Notes under the pieces: model-generated | Told to the model about the DNA's origin: nothing | Databases searched by the model: none | What the model saw: only the letters and a program-made list of their open reading frames with translations | Shown here: piece after piece, positions 10,181 to 20,568 of the stretch | Layout of the letters: each line of letters opens with the position of its first letter | How positions within the stretch are numbered: position 1 is the first letter of the stretch | Program-made: the position numbers and the translations under genes | Source of the DNA: Alphaproteobacteria bacterium | GTDB taxonomy: Bacteria; Pseudomonadota; Alphaproteobacteria; UBA9219; RFNS01 | Direction of reading: 5' to 3' | DNA length: 64,000 bases | NCBI GenBank assembly: GCA_016124955.1 | Contig: WGMR01000003.1 | Coordinates: 232,676 to 296,675, forward strand

Positions 10181-10460
10181 CATGCTCTCGCTGCTGCTTG
10201 CCGCTGGCGCGCTGACCGAAGCGCACGCCGCAAGCACGGCCGATGTGCGCTATGTCGCGATCGAGAATAACTGCACGCCAAAAAAGATCGAGGTATTCAA
10301 CCAGAAGGTCGGTGACAATGCCGAGGTTACGTACCGGGTTGAATGCAATTTGCCCAAGGCGCGCGACGAAACCAGCAAAACCGCAAGCGCGATCCACATC
10401 CGCTGCCGCTACGATCTTTGTGCTTTCGTGAAACCGGAAGTGAGCGAAGGCAAGAATTAA
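10146..10460 (+). CDS. small secreted hypothetical protein
   Basis: A 104-residue protein of unknown function. The N-terminus (MAAMVRIAAIFFMLSLLLAAG, then ALTEAHA-A) is a signal peptide with likely cleavage after AHA, so it is periplasmic. The mature part has three or four Cys (NNCTPK, VECNLP, IRCRYDLCAF), suggesting disulfides. The start is uncertain: ATGs at 10146, 10155 and 10182 are in frame and none has a ribosome-binding site. The first two lie inside the glnA terminator hairpin. It overlaps the convergent downstream gene by four bases. Confidence 0.6.
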   Translation: MAAMVRIAAIFFMLSLLLAAGALTEAHAASTADVRYVAIENNCTPKKIEVFNQKVGDNAEVTYRVECNLPKARDETSKTASAIHIRCRYDLCAFVKPEVSEGKN

Positions 10461-10840
10461 TGCTTCTTGCGCCGGAACGCCCCGGCAATGGTATCCCACG
10501 TGGAAGCCTGCCGCTCGGGGTTATGTTCCGAAAGCTGGACCTGCGGGCCTTCCTTGCCCTCGCCCGCCTTTACGCGCAGCCCCACCTGGCTAAGAATTTT
10601 GTTGAGCGAGCCGCTGCTTTCATGTGGCTTTTCCTCGGCCGTCGGCATCTCGCCGCCCGTGCGGGCAACGAACTCGACGGCATGGGTCGCAATCGCTTTC
10701 AAATGCGGCTTGGCAAGGCCCAACAGAAGGGCATGGTCCCGCACGGCCTGCGCGATCAGAAGGCGCTGCGCCTCAATGCGGTTGCCTTCCGCGGTTTCCA
10801 GCGCGGCCTTGATCTTTTCGACGACATATTCCTCGCTCAT
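10457..10840 (-). CDS. conserved hypothetical protein (127 aa)
   Basis: Soluble, mostly helical protein: MSEEYVVEKIKAALE followed by a long alpha-helical first half (residues 1-60) and a flexible, charged C-terminus ending in RRKKH. There is no signal peptide, membrane segment or recognised motif. It is on the mfd strand, upstream in map position but separated from mfd by the mfd stop region, so it would be transcribed after mfd. It is convergent with the secreted protein at 10146-10460. Confidence 0.6.
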   Translation of the reverse strand: MSEEYVVEKIKAALETAEGNRIEAQRLLIAQAVRDHALLLGLAKPHLKAIATHAVEFVARTGGEMPTAEEKPHESSGSLNKILSQVGLRVKAGEGKEGPQVQLSEHNPERQASTWDTIAGAFRRKKH

Positions 10841-10926
10841 AGGCGACTCCCTGTTGCGCGGCCTAAAACAGCTTATACGGTAATCGGTAAATTGCCAAAA
10901 TTCATTAATATCGCGGATTTTCTTGT

Positions 10927-13900
10927 TCAGGCGGCAAGTTCGGCCAATTGCGACAGCGATTTCTTGATCCCGTTCAGCCGCTCTTCGGCATCGTGCCAGG
11001 CGCGGATCAGCACAAGTTTCTGATCAGGCCGCAGCTTTGCCGCGCCGCTTTGCCGTTGCAGCCAATCGACCAGCCTTTCGGGTTTCCCGAACACATTGTT
11101 GTGGAAGGAAATGACCGCGCCTTTGGGGCCCACATCGATTTTATCGATCCCGGCCTGCTTGCAAACATGTTTGACTTTAATAACTTGCAACAAGTTCTCA
11201 ACCTCATCCGGCAACTTGCCGAAACGGTCCACCAGCTCGGCCGCGAAGGCATCGATCTCCTGTTCCTCGATCAATCCGGCTAGGCGGCGATAGAGCCCAA
11301 GCCGGACGTTAAGATCCGTCACATAGGTTTCAGGGATCAGCACGGGAATCCCGAGGTTAATCTGTGGCGTCCAGCCCGTGTCAGCCTCCGGCGCGTCCAC
11401 GCCGCCTTCGCGCGCAGCGGCCACCGCCTCTTCCAGCATTTGCTGATAAAGCTCCACGCCAACCTCGCGGATATGCCCGGATTGTTCCTCGCCCAGCAAA
11501 TTGCCTGCTCCGCGAATATCCATATCGTGGCTCGCGAGCTGGAAGCCCGCGCCAAGTTGATCGAGCGTCTGGATAACCTCAAGCCGCTGCTGCGCCGTTT
11601 GCGTGAGTATCGCGTCGGGCGCATAGGTGAAATAGGCGTAAGCGCGCTGCTTGGCGCGGCCAACGCGCCCGCGCAGCTGGTAAAGCTGCGACAGGCCGAA
11701 CATATCGGCCCGGTGGATGATCAGCGTGTTCGCGTTCGGTATATCCAGCCCGGATTCGATAATGTTGGTCGAAAGCAGAATATCGAACTTGCCCACATCG
11801 AAGGCTTCCATAATATCCTCAAGCTGCTGAGCCGGCATCCGGCCGTGCGCCACGCACATGCGCGCCTCCGGCACCAGTTCCCCAAGCTGCTTTTGCACAT
11901 CCGCAAGGTCTTGTATGCGCGGGCACACATAAAAACTTTGCCCGCCGCGGAAATGTTCACGCATGATCGCTTCGCGTATCACCATCGGGTCGAAGGGCAG
12001 CACAAAGGTCCGCACCGCCAGCCTGTCAACCGGCGGCGTGGTAATCAGGCTTAGCTCCCGTACGCCCGCCAGCGCCAGTTGCAGCGTGCGCGGGATGGGC
12101 GTCGCCGTGAGCGTCAGCACATGCACGTCAGCGCGAATTTCCTTCAACCGCTCCTTCTGCTTCACACCAAAGTGTTGTTCTTCGTCGATGATAAGCAACC
12201 CAAGCCGTCGAAAACCCACTTCCTTGCCCAGAAGCGCGTGCGTGCCGATGACGATATCGACCTTGCCGTCCTTCAGTTCCTGCCTTGTGCGGTCGGCATC
12301 CTTGGCGCTAACGAAGCGCGAAAGCTGTTCGATCCTGATCGGGAAACCGGCAAAGCGCTGCGTAAAATTCTGGAAATGCTGGCGTGCCAGCAACGTGGTC
12401 GGCACCACCACCGCCACCTGCAACCCGGCCTGCGCGGCGATAAAGGCGGCACGCAGAGCTACTTCGGTCTTGCCGAAACCGACATCACCGCACACCAGCC
12501 TGTCCATCGCCTTGCCAGCCGCCAGGTCCTGCGCGACATCTTCGATCGCGCGCGCTTGATCTTCGGTTTCCGCATAAGGGAAACGGGCCGCGAATTCATG
12601 ATAGATACCGCCGGTGATATCGATTTTTTCGGCGGTCTTCAGCGCCCGCTCGGCGGCGATCTTGATCAATGCGTCCGCCATATCCTTAAGCCGCTTCTTG
12701 ACCCGCGCCTTGCGCTGCTGCCAGCCGACGCCCCCGAGCCGGTCGAGGTTTGCCCCGGCTTCTTCCGAACCATAGCGGGAAAGAATGTCTATATTCTCGA
12801 CCGGCACGAACAGCTTGTCGCCACCGTCGTAAATCAGTTTGAGGCAATCATGCGCGGCACCGGCCACGCTTATGGCTTCAAGCCCTTCATAGCGGCCAAT
12901 GCCGTGTTCGGCATGAACAACGAAATCGCCCGGGTTAAGCGCGCCAAGTTCGATCCGGAACTGATCCGAAAGTTTTTTCTTGCGCACCGCACGCACCATG
13001 CGGTCACCAAGCAGATCCTGCTCGCTGATTACCGCAAGGTCGGGTGCCACGAAACCGTGCTCAAGTCCCAGAATGATCGCGCCCGTTACGCCCGCGCCAA
13101 GCCGGCGCAACGCGTCATAGCTTTCGGCCACCGCGATGCTTTGTACGCCTCTTTCTTTTGCCATAAGTATGAGCCGTTCCCGCGCGCCTTTGCTGTAGCA
13201 GGCAAGCGCGGTGCGGCGGCCGGCATTATGGTGTTCGGCGCAATGCGTCATCAACGCGGCTGTAAGGTCGGCATTCTTCTGCGCCCTGATATCGGCAAAA
13301 TCCCGCCCGCGATGCCCTTGCACATCGATCACACCGGTTTTTTCCTCGGTCGCCGCAAAGGGCGAAAGCTGGCCCGCCGCACGCGGCGCCACTGCTTCAT
13401 CGATCTGCGCCAGCGAAAGATACATCGAAGCAGGCGGAACCGGTTTATAGACGCCGCCCTGCCCGCGCTTGCCCTTGCGCGCAGCCTGCAAAAGGCTCGT
13501 ACGCGCCTGGTAAAAATCTTCCGCCTGCGCCATGCGGGCTGCCAGCGCCTGGTCAGCCTGCCAATCCAGCATCACGGGCGCTTCCGGTGCGTAATCGAAC
13601 AGGCTGGAAAGCGAAGGATAGAAAAGCGGAAGCCAATGCTCCATGCCTGGAAATTTGCGGCGCTCCGTCACCGCTTCGTACAGCGGGTCATCGTCATTGA
13701 TGGCGCCGAACAGCGCACGGTAGCCGCTGCGGAAGCGATGCACGGACTGGTCGTTTAGCTGCACTTCCGCCATGGGCTGGAGCGCAAACCCATCAATCTT
13801 CGCTTCCGTAATTTGCGTCATGGGGTCGAAAGTGCGGATCGCCTCGATCTCGTCGCCGAACAGATCAATGCGCATCGCCTGTTCCGTGCCCGGCGGAAAT

Positions 13901-14415
13901 AAATCAATGATATCGCCGCGCACCGCGAATTCACCCGGCTCGCGCACCGTATCGCTGCGGTTGTAGCCGTTGGCTGCCAGATAGGCCAAAAGACCGGCCT
14001 GCTCAAGCCGCCCGCCGGTATGGATATCAAGCCGCGCTTCGCGGGCAAATTCCGGGCCGGGTATTTTCTGCATCACCGCATTGACGGTGGTGAGAATAAT
14101 GTGCGGCTTATCAATGCCGCCCGCAAGCGCGCCAAGCGTGGCTATGCGCTGCGCAACGATGGAAGCGTTCGGGGATATTCTGTCATAAGGCAGGCAATCC
14201 CAGGCCGGGAACGGCAGCACCGCAAGATCGGGCGCGAAGAAACCGACAAGATCCGCGAGCGCGGCCGCGCGTATGTCATCGATCGCGATATGCAAAAGCC
14301 CGCGTCCGCGCGCCTTCTGTGCCAGCTCGGCCAGCACGCGCGCATCGTGACCAGCAGGGCAGCCGGCCAGCAGCGTCCGCCCTGACGCGGCGATATCGAA
14401 GCCGTACGCGAACAT
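10927..14415 (-). CDS. mfd: transcription-repair coupling factor
   Basis: DNA translocase that removes RNA polymerase stalled at lesions and recruits UvrA. The 1162 residues cover the UvrB-like N-domain (LPFPAWDCLPYDRISPN), the RNAP-interaction domain after PGDFVVHAEHGIGRYEGL, and the RecG-like SF2 motor with Walker [34 protein letters not shown] and GRVGRAKQRAYAY. The C-terminal TRCF domain follows. It overlaps the stop of sdhE by one base (TGATG), so the two are translationally coupled. Confidence 0.97.
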   Translation of the reverse strand: MFAYGFDIAASGRTLLAGCPAGHDARVLAELAQKARGRGLLHIAIDDIRAAALADLVGFFAPDLAVLPFPAWDCLPYDRISPNASIVAQRIATLGALAGGIDKPHIILTTVNAVMQKIPGPEFAREARLDIHTGGRLEQAGLLAYLAANGYNRSDTVREPGEFAVRGDIIDLFPPGTEQAMRIDLFGDEIEAIRTFDPMTQITEAKIDGFALQPMAEVQLNDQSVHRFRSGYRALFGAINDDDPLYEAVTERRKFPGMEHWLPLFYPSLSSLFDYAPEAPVMLDWQADQALAARMAQAEDFYQARTSLLQAARKGKRGQGGVYKPVPPASMYLSLAQIDEAVAPRAAGQLSPFAATEEKTGVIDVQGHRGRDFADIRAQKNADLTAALMTHCAEHHNAGRRTALACYSKGARERLILMAKERGVQSIAVAESYDALRRLGAGVTGAIILGLEHGFVAPDLAVISEQDLLGDRMVRAVRKKKLSDQFRIELGALNPGDFVVHAEHGIGRYEGLEAISVAGAAHDCLKLIYDGGDKLFVPVENIDILSRYGSEEAGANLDRLGGVGWQQRKARVKKRLKDMADALIKIAAERALKTAEKIDITGGIYHEFAARFPYAETEDQARAIEDVAQDLAAGKAMDRLVCGDVGFGKTEVALRAAFIAAQAGLQVAVVVPTTLLARQHFQNFTQRFAGFPIRIEQLSRFVSAKDADRTRQELKDGKVDIVIGTHALLGKEVGFRRLGLLIIDEEQHFGVKQKERLKEIRADVHVLTLTATPIPRTLQLALAGVRELSLITTPPVDRLAVRTFVLPFDPMVIREAIMREHFRGGQSFYVCPRIQDLADVQKQLGELVPEARMCVAHGRMPAQQLEDIMEAFDVGKFDILLSTNIIESGLDIPNANTLIIHRADMFGLSQLYQLRGRVGRAKQRAYAYFTYAPDAILTQTAQQRLEVIQTLDQLGAGFQLASHDMDIRGAGNLLGEEQSGHIREVGVELYQQMLEEAVAAAREGGVDAPEADTGWTPQINLGIPVLIPETYVTDLNVRLGLYRRLAGLIEEQEIDAFAAELVDRFGKLPDEVENLLQVIKVKHVCKQAGIDKIDVGPKGAVISFHNNVFGKPERLVDWLQRQSGAAKLRPDQKLVLIRAWHDAEERLNGIKKSLSQLAELAA

Positions 14416-14678
14416 CAGGCCGCCACCTTGTGGCCGAGCAATAGCTTCATCACCGTGCCGTTCTTTTCAGGCGGCGCGCTTTCGCGCCCGGCATACCAGT
14501 TGTAAAGATCCGGGTCGCTTTCCAGTAAAAGTTCTTCATATTCATCGAGCTGCCGTTCCGACAGCGTATGAATATGCAAATCGGCGAAGGTGCCGAGAAT
14601 CAGGTCCATTTCCTTTGTGCCCCGGTGCCAGCTGCGGAAACGCAAGCGTTCACGGCGTTCTTTCAGATCACTTGCCAT
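14415..14678 (-). CDS. sdhE: FAD assembly factor SdhE
   Basis: Helps insert covalent FAD into succinate dehydrogenase SdhA. It is an 87-residue DUF339 protein with the diagnostic RGTKE motif at 19-23 and the helical DLHIHTLSERQLDEYEELL segment. Its stop shares the A of the mfd start codon. SDH genes are not in the window. A Fur-box-like palindrome lies 15 bp before its start codon; AGGTAGG provides the ribosome-binding site. Confidence 0.93.
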   Translation of the reverse strand: MASDLKERRERLRFRSWHRGTKEMDLILGTFADLHIHTLSERQLDEYEELLLESDPDLYNWYAGRESAPPEKNGTVMKLLLGHKVAA

Positions 14679-14692
14679 AGCCTACCTAATAG

Positions 14693-14707
14693 TGATAATT
14701 ATTATCA
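14693..14707. promoter_or_regulatory. Fur-box-like palindrome
   Basis: TGATAAT-T-ATTATCA is a perfect 7-1-7 inverted repeat identical to the textbook TGATAATNATTATCA Fur-family operator. It lies in the 65-bp space between divergent sdhE-mfd and the small membrane gene at 14744, where it could affect either. A Fur-family protein binding here is inference. Confidence 0.55.
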
Positions 14708-14743
14708 TCTTGAGATTAAGACCCAGACCAAACGGATGCCCCT

Positions 14744-14950
14744 ATGCATTATCTAACACGCCGCATCGCACGCAACATTCATATCGCCGCAGCCTTATAC
14801 AACGTCGCCTACATCTACACGCCCATCCACGCTTGGTCATACGGGTTGGCCGTACTTCAGTATATCAGCTTTCCGCTCCTTATCGTCACGGGCTTGTACT
14901 TTATGAGCGCCAAAAGATTGGCAAAGAAACTGGCCACCAAAACGGCATAG
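14744..14950 (+). CDS. small membrane protein (68 aa)
   Basis: Unrecognised protein with a basic N-terminus ([11 protein letters not shown]) and two hydrophobic stretches (about 12-30 and 35-53: [30 protein letters not shown]), then a lysine-rich tail. It is likely an inner-membrane protein with both ends inside. It is divergent from sdhE and separated from it by the Fur-like palindrome. recG begins 41 bp downstream on the same strand. Confidence 0.55.
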   Translation: MHYLTRRIARNIHIAAALYNVAYIYTPIHAWSYGLAVLQYISFPLLIVTGLYFMSAKRLAKKLATKTA

Positions 14951-14990
14951 CGCTTATACTGCATGCGTCTTACCTGCATCAAGGCAGACC

Positions 14991-17072
14991 GTGCGCCCAC
15001 AGATTTTATACCCGCTTTTCGCCGCCATTAAAACGCTGCCCGGCATTGGCCTGCGGCTCGCGCCGCTGGTCGAAAAACTGTGCGGTCCGCATGTGGCCGA
15101 TCTGTTGTGGCACGCGCCCGCGGGTCTGATCGACCGCACCTACCGCCCCACGATCGCGGCGGCGGAAGCCGGCAGGGTCGCCACGCTTGTCGTTACGGTC
15201 AAAAGCCATCGCAAGCCGCCGCAACCGCGCACGCCGGCCCGCGTTATTTGCGCCGACGATACCGGCGAAGTCGCGCTCACCTTTTTCCACGCGAAGGGCG
15301 ATTGGCTTGAGCGCAACTACCCGGTTGGCAAAAAAATGGCCGTCAGCGGGCGGCTTGAACGGTTCCGTAATGAGCTGCAAATCAGCCACCCGGATTACGC
15401 CGTCCCCGCCGCGCAGATCGATAAAATCCCGCTGCTCGAACCCGTTTACCCGCTGAGCGAAGGGCTTTCGCTAAAGCTGATGCGCAAGCTGGCCGAAGGC
15501 GCGCTCGTGAAACTTCCGGCGCTGCCCGAATGGCTCGATGAAAATCACCTGAAGCGTGAAAAATGGCCGGACTGGAAAAGCGCCGTCACCCGGCTGCACC
15601 GGCCACAGCACCCGGATGATCTCGCGCTCACACAGCCTTGGCGCATGCGGTTGGCGTACGACGAATTGCTGGCAGATCAGCTCGCGCTTGCGGTGATCCG
15701 CGATCATCACCGCGCCATCAACGGGCGGGCATTGCAGGGCAACGGTGCGCTGGTTGTGAAGCTGGCCGAAAGCCTGCCCTACAAGCTTACGGGCGCGCAA
15801 AAACGCACCTGCAAGGAAATATCGAGCGATATGGCCGCCAAGGGACGCATGCTGCGCTTGCTGCAGGGCGATGTGGGCAGCGGCAAAACCGTGGTTGCAC
15901 TTATGGCCATGCTGCAGGCGGTTGAGGCTGGCACACAAGCCGCCCTGCTCGCGCCCACCGAAATTCTGGCCAAGCAACATCATGACAATCTTCGCAAACT
16001 GCTCACACCGGTCGGGCTTGAAATAGGCCTGCTTGTCGGCAAGGGGCGCGGCAAGGATCGTGCGCCGGTTCTGGCCGGGCTTGCAAACGGCACACTCCCG
16101 CTTGTGGTGGGCACGCACGCGCTCATTCAGCAAGATGTCGCGTTCAAAGACCTCGGCCTCGCTGTAATCGACGAACAGCACCGCTTCGGGGTGCAGCAAC
16201 GGCTCCAACTCGCAGACAAGGGCAAGGGCGTTGATATCCTGGCGATGACCGCGACGCCGATCCCGCGCACGCTGGCGCTGACCGCTTATGGCGACATGGA
16301 TGTTTCCCGGCTCGATGAAAAACCGCCCGGCCGTCACCCTATCGATACGCGCACGATCGATATTCAACGACTGGAAGAAGTCATAGACGGTCTCAAGCGA
16401 CAGATGAATGCGGGCGCGCAGGCTTATTGGGTTTGCCCGCTGGTCACGGGCAGCGAAAGCAGCGACCTTGCCGCCGCAACCGAGCGCGCCGAATTGCTTA
16501 AGGAAAAACTGGGGGCAACCAAGGTCGGGCTCGTGCACGGCCAGATGCCAACGGCGCAAAAAGATACGGTAATGGAAAAATTCGCGCGCGGCGAGATCGC
16601 CGTGCTCGCCGCCACCACGGTGATCGAGGTCGGCGTCGATGTGCCGAACGCCACGCTGATGGTGGTAGAACATGCTGAACGCTTCGGCCTTGCGCAGATG
16701 CACCAGCTACGCGGGCGCGTCGGGCGCGGCGCCGGGCAATCCACCTGCCTGCTTTTATATCAGGGCCCTTTGGGCGGAATGTCGCGGCAACGGCTCAAGC
16801 TTTTGCGCGAAACCGAAGATGGCTTCCGGATCGCCGAGGAGGATTTACGTTTGCGCGGCGCAGGCGAGCTGCTTGGTACACGCCAGAGCGGAACACCGGA
16901 TTTCCGGCTCGCGGACCTCGGCGTGCACGGTGATTTGCTGCTCACCGCCCGCGATGACGCCAAGCTGATTTTATCGAAAGACCCGAATTTGATGTCGAAG
17001 CGCGGGCAGGCGCTGCGTACGCTGCTTTACCTGTTTAACAAGGATACGGCAGTGCGGCTGTTCCGCAGCTGA
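14991..17072 (+). CDS. recG: ATP-dependent DNA helicase RecG
   Basis: Remodels stalled replication forks and Holliday junctions. The 693 residues start with a wedge/OB domain ([23 protein letters not shown]), followed by the SF2 motor: Walker [49 protein letters not shown], and the RecG C-terminal segment [13 protein letters not shown]. The start codon at 14991 appears to be GTG and gives the normal N-terminus ([11 protein letters not shown]). Confidence 0.96.
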   Translation: MRPQILYPLFAAIKTLPGIGLRLAPLVEKLCGPHVADLLWHAPAGLIDRTYRPTIAAAEAGRVATLVVTVKSHRKPPQPRTPARVICADDTGEVALTFFHAKGDWLERNYPVGKKMAVSGRLERFRNELQISHPDYAVPAAQIDKIPLLEPVYPLSEGLSLKLMRKLAEGALVKLPALPEWLDENHLKREKWPDWKSAVTRLHRPQHPDDLALTQPWRMRLAYDELLADQLALAVIRDHHRAINGRALQGNGALVVKLAESLPYKLTGAQKRTCKEISSDMAAKGRMLRLLQGDVGSGKTVVALMAMLQAVEAGTQAALLAPTEILAKQHHDNLRKLLTPVGLEIGLLVGKGRGKDRAPVLAGLANGTLPLVVGTHALIQQDVAFKDLGLAVIDEQHRFGVQQRLQLADKGKGVDILAMTATPIPRTLALTAYGDMDVSRLDEKPPGRHPIDTRTIDIQRLEEVIDGLKRQMNAGAQAYWVCPLVTGSESSDLAAATERAELLKEKLGATKVGLVHGQMPTAQKDTVMEKFARGEIAVLAATTVIEVGVDVPNATLMVVEHAERFGLAQMHQLRGRVGRGAGQSTCLLLYQGPLGGMSRQRLKLLRETEDGFRIAEEDLRLRGAGELLGTRQSGTPDFRLADLGVHGDLLLTARDDAKLILSKDPNLMSKRGQALRTLLYLFNKDTAVRLFRS

Positions 17073-17387
17073 TCAGAGCGAACCGGGCGCGAGCTTGACC
17101 TTAAGGCCATCCAGCTTGTCGTTAAAAACGATCTGGCAGGCAAGGCGCGAATCCTCGGTCACTTCGAATGCGCCGTCAAGCATGCCCACCTCTTCCTCGG
17201 TGCGCTCGGGAATCTTGTCTTTCCATTCCTGATCGACATAGACGTGGCAAGTCGCGCACGCGCACGAACCGCCGCACTGCGCAAGAATGGGGATGCCGCC
17301 TTCGCGGATGATCTCCATCACCGTCCAGTCGCCTGTGGCGGGCATCTCGTGTTCCTTGCCTTCCATATCGGTCACAAAAATACGCAT
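17073..17387 (-). CDS. [2Fe-2S] ferredoxin, adrenodoxin type
   Basis: Small electron carrier of 104 residues. The cluster ligands follow the C-x5-C-x2-C...C pattern: Cys38, Cys44, Cys47 and Cys84, within AQCGGSCACATCHVYV and RLACQI. The acidic surface EDS/EEEVGMLDG is typical of vertebrate-adrenodoxin/bacterial Isc-type partners. The ATG at 17387, preceded by AGGTG, is preferred over a GTG nine bases upstream. It lies just downstream of a type-2 ferredoxin-NADP reductase on the same strand, a likely redox pair. Its stop abuts the convergent recG stop. Confidence 0.92.
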   Translation of the reverse strand: MRIFVTDMEGKEHEMPATGDWTVMEIIREGGIPILAQCGGSCACATCHVYVDQEWKDKIPERTEEEVGMLDGAFEVTEDSRLACQIVFNDKLDGLKVKLAPGSL

Positions 17388-17426
17388 GTCGATCACCTGG
17401 GTTGCCGTTCTTTCTTGTTGTTGATG

Positions 17427-18509
<1,083 letters not shown>

Positions 18510-18699
18510 TTAGCCGGTTTACGGCCATACTTCAAGCCTGCGGCCCGGAGGTACGGCAAACCGCCCGCATCGCTTCAATTGGCCTAATTGCCAACTATTC
18601 CATACAGATACAAGCCTTCTCTTATTACACAGTTGATAGAAATCCCGCTAGGCCAGCCAGCATGCTTTGCTATATTCATGGCCGCAAGGGTGTGGATAC

Positions 18700-18891
18700 A
18701 TGAACCAGAAATCATTCGAAATCCTGATCGAGTTCAAGAAAGTCGGCAGGATCATGAAAGTGTCGGCCATTGATCCGGCCACAGGCACCGAGGTTTGCAT
18801 CCAGGGCCCGGCCAGTGCCAGCAAAAAGCTTCTGCAGGAAACCGCCATCAAAAAGCTTATATATGTGATGAACAAGGAACGAAAAAAGTAG
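18700..18891 (+). CDS. conserved small alphaproteobacterial protein (DUF6898-like)
   Basis: A 63-residue soluble protein starting MNQKSFEILIEF. The core KVSAIDPATGTEVCIQGPAS is the part I associate with a small family common in alphaproteobacteria (DUF6898, from memory). The function is unknown. The ATG at 18700 is chosen because an open upstream extension (to 18667) is not family-like. A triple 16-bp repeat begins at its stop codon. Confidence 0.65.
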   Translation: MNQKSFEILIEFKKVGRIMKVSAIDPATGTEVCIQGPASASKKLLQETAIKKLIYVMNKERKK

Positions 18892-18938
18892 CCGCGTTCC
18901 CTTCCCGCCGCGTTCCCTTCCCGCCGCGTTCCCTTCCC
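18891..18938. repeat. three tandem copies of a 16-bp unit
   Basis: The unit GCCGCGTTCCCTTCCC occurs three times without mismatch at 18891-18906, 18907-18922 and 18923-18938. The first base is the last base of the preceding stop codon. The CRP-like site follows two bases later. Confidence 0.95.
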
Positions 18939-18940
18939 CT

Positions 18941-18956
18941 TGTGACATTCATCACA
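18941..18956. promoter_or_regulatory. CRP-type operator palindrome
   Basis: TGTGA-CATTCA-TCACA fits the TGTGA-N6-TCACA CRP consensus exactly. It lies 67 bp before the membrane-protein gene at 19023, whose downstream neighbour encodes a Crp/Fnr regulator, so self-regulation of that pair is plausible but inferred. Confidence 0.55.
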
Positions 18957-19022
18957 GAATTTTCCAAACGCCTCGCTTAATTTGCCCGCATTTCCGGCTG
19001 AACACGCTCAGCCAAAATTTAT

Positions 19023-19883
19023 ATGGGCAATATATTCATGCAAAGTTTATGGCGCAGGGCCAGATCATATGTCACCGACCCCGGCATCGTATTTGCCGCC
19101 GCCAACATAGCAACCTTCGGACACGCCGCATTCTGGGGCCTTGGCACACTTAGCATCGCCATTCCCGCCCTCGCTGTGGCAACGCTGCTTGCCGGCATTG
19201 CGATCAAGGAACGTGCGCCGGGCAAAAATCACTATGCGCTCATGATCACGGGCGCGCTGATGCTTGCTACCGCAGGCCTTTTCGCTATGGCCATATTGGG
19301 CAATCCGCTTTTGCCCGCCGCCATCATGTTTAAACTGAAATGCGCGACATGGGCGGCTGCGTGGTTCGGCGGCGGCAATATTTTGCAGGGTCTGTCGGCT
19401 AGCGAAAAGTGCAAACCATTTTTTGCAAACCCCTACACCGCGGTTTTCAAGGGCGCCGCACAAGAAACCGGCGGCGTGCGCCGGGTAGCCATCGATTTCC
19501 CTATGCGTCTGCTTAGCTTCCCGCCACTTTGGTCAGCCATCGGCTTGCTTGGCACCGCACTCTTTTCAACCGGCAACATTATTATGGCCATGACAAGCCC
19601 CGCCGCGCTGGCCGGCATCACAATTCTTGCAACCTCAATTCTGCTGCAAGGATTCAACAGCGTGTTCAGCAGGGATTCGACGAAAAGCATCGGTTACGGC
19701 CGGGTGGGTTCCGCCGCCGGGTCATTGCTGCTTGCGGCCGATAACCTGCTGCGCTTCAACATCCCCGGCGTTATTCAGCATTTCGGGGCCTTCTGGGGCA
19801 ACAGCATCATTGCCAAAAATATTCTCGTGCCAAAACGGCCGCCGTTGACACAAAAGGGGGAAGCGCCGAAAAACAAATTATAG
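19023..19883 (+). CDS. multi-pass membrane protein of unknown function
   Basis: A 286-residue polytopic protein with about seven or eight hydrophobic segments (for example IVFAAANIATFGHAAFWGLG, IPALAVATLLAGIAI, LMITGALMLATAGLFAMAI, PPLWSAIGLLGTALFSTG, ALAGITILATSILLQGF). No transporter signature is visible. The C-terminus is cytoplasmic-looking (KRPPLTQKGEAPKNKL). The Crp/Fnr gene follows 22 bp downstream on the same strand, and the CRP-type site and triple repeat are upstream. Proteins of similar style occur at 30959, 34726 and 57606. Confidence 0.7.
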   Translation: MGNIFMQSLWRRARSYVTDPGIVFAAANIATFGHAAFWGLGTLSIAIPALAVATLLAGIAIKERAPGKNHYALMITGALMLATAGLFAMAILGNPLLPAAIMFKLKCATWAAAWFGGGNILQGLSASEKCKPFFANPYTAVFKGAAQETGGVRRVAIDFPMRLLSFPPLWSAIGLLGTALFSTGNIIMAMTSPAALAGITILATSILLQGFNSVFSRDSTKSIGYGRVGSAAGSLLLAADNLLRFNIPGVIQHFGAFWGNSIIAKNILVPKRPPLTQKGEAPKNKL

Positions 19884-19905
19884 TTTTCCTAAATCACACG
19901 ACGTC

Positions 19906-20568
19906 ATGGCTGCGTATCCCCAGATATCCCTTCTCGCCTCCTGGCCTGCCGAAAAGCAGGGGCAGTTTATCGGCAAACTGCAATCGATCGTTCTGACCGA
20001 CGGCCAAAGCATCTTTGAAAATGGCGACAAGACCACGGATGTTTATTTTATCCTGCGCGGGGCAACAAAATCCGTGAATTACGGCCCGGACGGCAGCATG
20101 ACCTATTTTCGCATACGCCACGTGGGGGATTGCTTCGGCTACTATTCCGCCATAAGCGGTGAGTCCCGCACGGCCACCATGCTGGCCGTAGGCGATACGG
20201 AGCTAGCGAAAATATCCGGGCCGGATTTCTTCAACCTTGTGTTGGAAAACCCGCCGATCGGCCGGATTTTTATGAAGCTGGTAGTGGGTTTACTGCGCAC
20301 GGAAACCAGGCGCCTTACGAATCTCACAACATTGCCGGCCCGCCAGCGGATTGCCGCCGAACTTCTTACCCTGTCCGCAAACCAGAAAAGCCAAACCATA
20401 AATCTGCCCAGCCGCGTGGAATGGGCCGGTCATCTCGGCGTAACCCGTGAGACGCTTGCGCGCATCCTCAACGGCTTCGTTAAACAGGGGTTCGTAAAGA
20501 TTGACGGAAACAAGGTTGCTATACTGAATACCGCCGGTCTGCAAACGACGCTGAACGAAGAAGACTGA
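19906..20568 (+). CDS. Crp/Fnr family transcriptional regulator
   Basis: A 220-residue regulator with an N-terminal cyclic-nucleotide-binding-type beta-barrel (residues about 20-115; GQSIFENGDKTTDVYFILRG) and a C-terminal winged helix with recognition segment VEWAGHLGVTRETLARILNG at 171-190. There is no Cys cluster, so it is not an oxygen-sensing FNR. The barrel lacks the full RTA cAMP pocket context but has SRTAT at 87-91. It probably forms a transcription unit with the membrane protein upstream. Confidence 0.9.
   Translation: MAAYPQISLLASWPAEKQGQFIGKLQSIVLTDGQSIFENGDKTTDVYFILRGATKSVNYGPDGSMTYFRIRHVGDCFGYYSAISGESRTATMLAVGDTELAKISGPDFFNLVLENPPIGRIFMKLVVGLLRTETRRLTNLTTLPARQRIAAELLTLSANQKSQTINLPSRVEWAGHLGVTRETLARILNGFVKQGFVKIDGNKVAILNTAGLQTTLNEED

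Noticed and set aside
12079..13758. Long open frame (559 codons) on the plus strand opposite mfd
   Set aside because: It lies wholly inside mfd on the other strand, with no family-like residues; it is a shadow of G+C-rich coding DNA.
18891..18938. CRISPR-like array
   Set aside because: Units are directly adjacent without spacers and number only three, so they are a simple tandem repeat.
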